NCBI GenBank assembly: GCA_018262135.1
Contig: JAGTSD010000098.1
Span: 1 to 6,635, forward strand
DNA: 6,635 nucleotides
Reading direction: 5' to 3'
Source of the DNA: Pseudomonadota bacterium
GTDB lineage: Bacteria > Pseudomonadota > Gammaproteobacteria > Competibacterales > Competibacteraceae
Shown one piece after another: positions 5,827 through 6,635 of the stretch. The position numbers and the translations under genes are program-made. A model generated the notes under the pieces. That model worked only from the letters and a program-made list of their open reading frames with translations. It had not been told where the DNA came from and did not search any database. Every line of letters starts with the position of its first letter. Position 1 is the stretch's first letter.

Positions 5827-5852
5827 AAAAAAAGCCCCGCCAAGGCGGGGCT
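5827..5852 (-). terminator. Strong intrinsic terminator of fbaB
   Basis: On the minus strand the arms AGCCCCGCC (5852-5844) and GGCGGGGCT (5841-5833) pair over about 8 bp around a small loop, and a run of seven T follows (5833-5827). It lies about 25 bp after the fbaB stop. This should separate fbaB from the korAB transcript and is the clearest terminator in the window. Confidence 0.93.
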
Positions 5853-5877
5853 TCGGAACATCAATGGCAAATCATGC

Positions 5878-6635
5878 TCAGGCGACGGTCACGCTGGTGT
5901 CGAGATACACATCCTGAATGGCGTTGAGGATGGCGACGCCGTCCTTCATCGGCCGCTGGAACGCCTTGCGCCCGGAAATCAGGCCCATGCCGCCGGCACG
6001 CTTGTTGACCACCGCCGTCATGACCGCCGCTTCGAGGTCGCCCGCGCCCTTGGACTCGCCGCCTGAGTTGATCAGGCCAGCGCGACCCATGTAGCAGTTG
6101 GCAACCTGATAGCGGGTCAGGTCGATCGGGTGATCGCTGGCGAGGTCGGTATAAATGCGCTTGTCAAACTTGCCGTAGCTGGAGCCGCCCATGTTCAGGG
6201 CCTGGTAGCCGCCATTGGTCTCCGGGAGCTTCTGCTTGATGATGTCGGCCTGGATGGTCACGCCCAGGTGGTTGGCCTGGCCGGTCAGGTCGGCGGCGAC
6301 GTGATAGTCCTGCTCCTTCTTGAAGGCGCTGTTGCGCAGATAGCACCACAACACGGTGGCCATGCCGAACTCGTGCGCCATGGCAAAGGCCTTGCTGACT
6401 TCGATGATCTGGCGGCCGCTCTCCGCCGAACCGAAGTAGATGGTAGCGCCCACCGAGGCGCAGCCCATGTCGGCGCACTGCTTGATCGTGCCGTACATGA
6501 TCTGGTCACCCTTGTTCGGGAAAGTCAGCAGCTCGCTGTGGTTGATCTTGACCATGAACGGAATCTTGTGGGCGTACTTGCGGGACATCATGCCCAGCAC
6601 GCCGTAGGTCGAGGCCACCGCGTTGCAGCCGCCTT
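5878..6635 (-). CDS. fbaB: Class I fructose-bisphosphate aldolase, FbaB/DhnA type (5' end outside window)
   Basis: The aldolase cleaves fructose 1,6-bisphosphate to glyceraldehyde 3-phosphate and dihydroxyacetone phosphate, or joins them in gluconeogenesis, through a lysine Schiff base. The visible 251 residues match the C-terminal part of E. coli FbaB closely: [15 protein letters not shown] at the edge, [104 protein letters not shown], and the closing DVYLD. The Schiff-base lysine is probably in the IIKQK segment, by family analogy. The E. coli protein is about 350 residues, so about 100 N-terminal residues lie past 6635; the start codon is not visible. A GTG at 6618 is internal, not the start. 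The stop is TGA. The gene is followed by its own terminator and then the korAB leader. Confidence 0.95.
   Translation of the reverse strand, partial: GGCNAVASTYGVLGMMSRKYAHKIPFMVKINHSELLTFPNKGDQIMYGTIKQCADMGCASVGATIYFGSAESGRQIIEVSKAFAMAHEFGMATVLWCYLRNSAFKKEQDYHVAADLTGQANHLGVTIQADIIKQKLPETNGGYQALNMGGSSYGKFDKRIYTDLASDHPIDLTRYQVANCYMGRAGLINSGGESKGAGDLEAAVMTAVVNKRAGGMGLISGRKAFQRPMKDGVAILNAIQDVYLDTSVTVA

Noticed and set aside
5197..6066. Plus-strand open frame spanning korA, the intergenic region and the fbaB end
   Set aside because: It crosses two real minus-strand genes and a strong terminator, and its composition is serine/arginine-rich noise.

Overview
The window looks like a GC-rich proteobacterial chromosome, most likely gammaproteobacterial. 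The evidence is a 365-residue release factor 2 with an Escherichia-type frameshift site, an FbaB-type class I aldolase close to the E. coli protein, and ordinary Shine-Dalgarno/sigma-70 style signals. Genus-level placement is not possible from the sequence alone. Six genes are complete and one is cut by the right edge. All lie on the minus strand except one small plus-strand gene.

Layout, left to right. Positions 1-262 hold no gene but contain a compact 106-bp element with perfect 17-bp terminal inverted repeats and a 5-bp flanking direct repeat, which resembles a MITE or a shrunken insertion sequence. Next is a two-gene minus-strand unit read from 1718 to 263: prfB (release factor 2, with its autoregulatory +1 frameshift intact), followed with no spacing by a small DsrE-type protein that matches the C-terminal half of the selenium-metabolism protein YedF. 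A plus-strand YbaK-family aminoacyl-tRNA deacylase (1858-2319) diverges from prfB. It converges on a minus-strand protein with paired CBS domains (2515-2964).

From 5705 down to 3130 lies korA-korB, a two-subunit 2-oxoacid:ferredoxin oxidoreductase with a fused gamma-alpha chain and a TPP/[4Fe-4S] beta chain. The two genes are separated by only a few bases. The CBS gene lies 165 bp downstream on the same strand. Upstream of korA, after a strong intrinsic terminator, is the 3' part of a class I fructose-bisphosphate aldolase (fbaB), which runs off the right edge.

Functionally the window joins two themes: translation quality control (RF2, YbaK deacylase, possibly the YedF-like protein) and central carbon metabolism (aldolase, ferredoxin-linked 2-oxoacid oxidation or reductive carboxylation, possibly a nucleotide-sensing CBS protein). 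Nothing here is clearly a new multi-gene system. The most distinctive items are the small inverted-repeat element, the zero-gap coupling of RF2 to a stand-alone YedF-type domain, and the structured AT-rich leader of korA.
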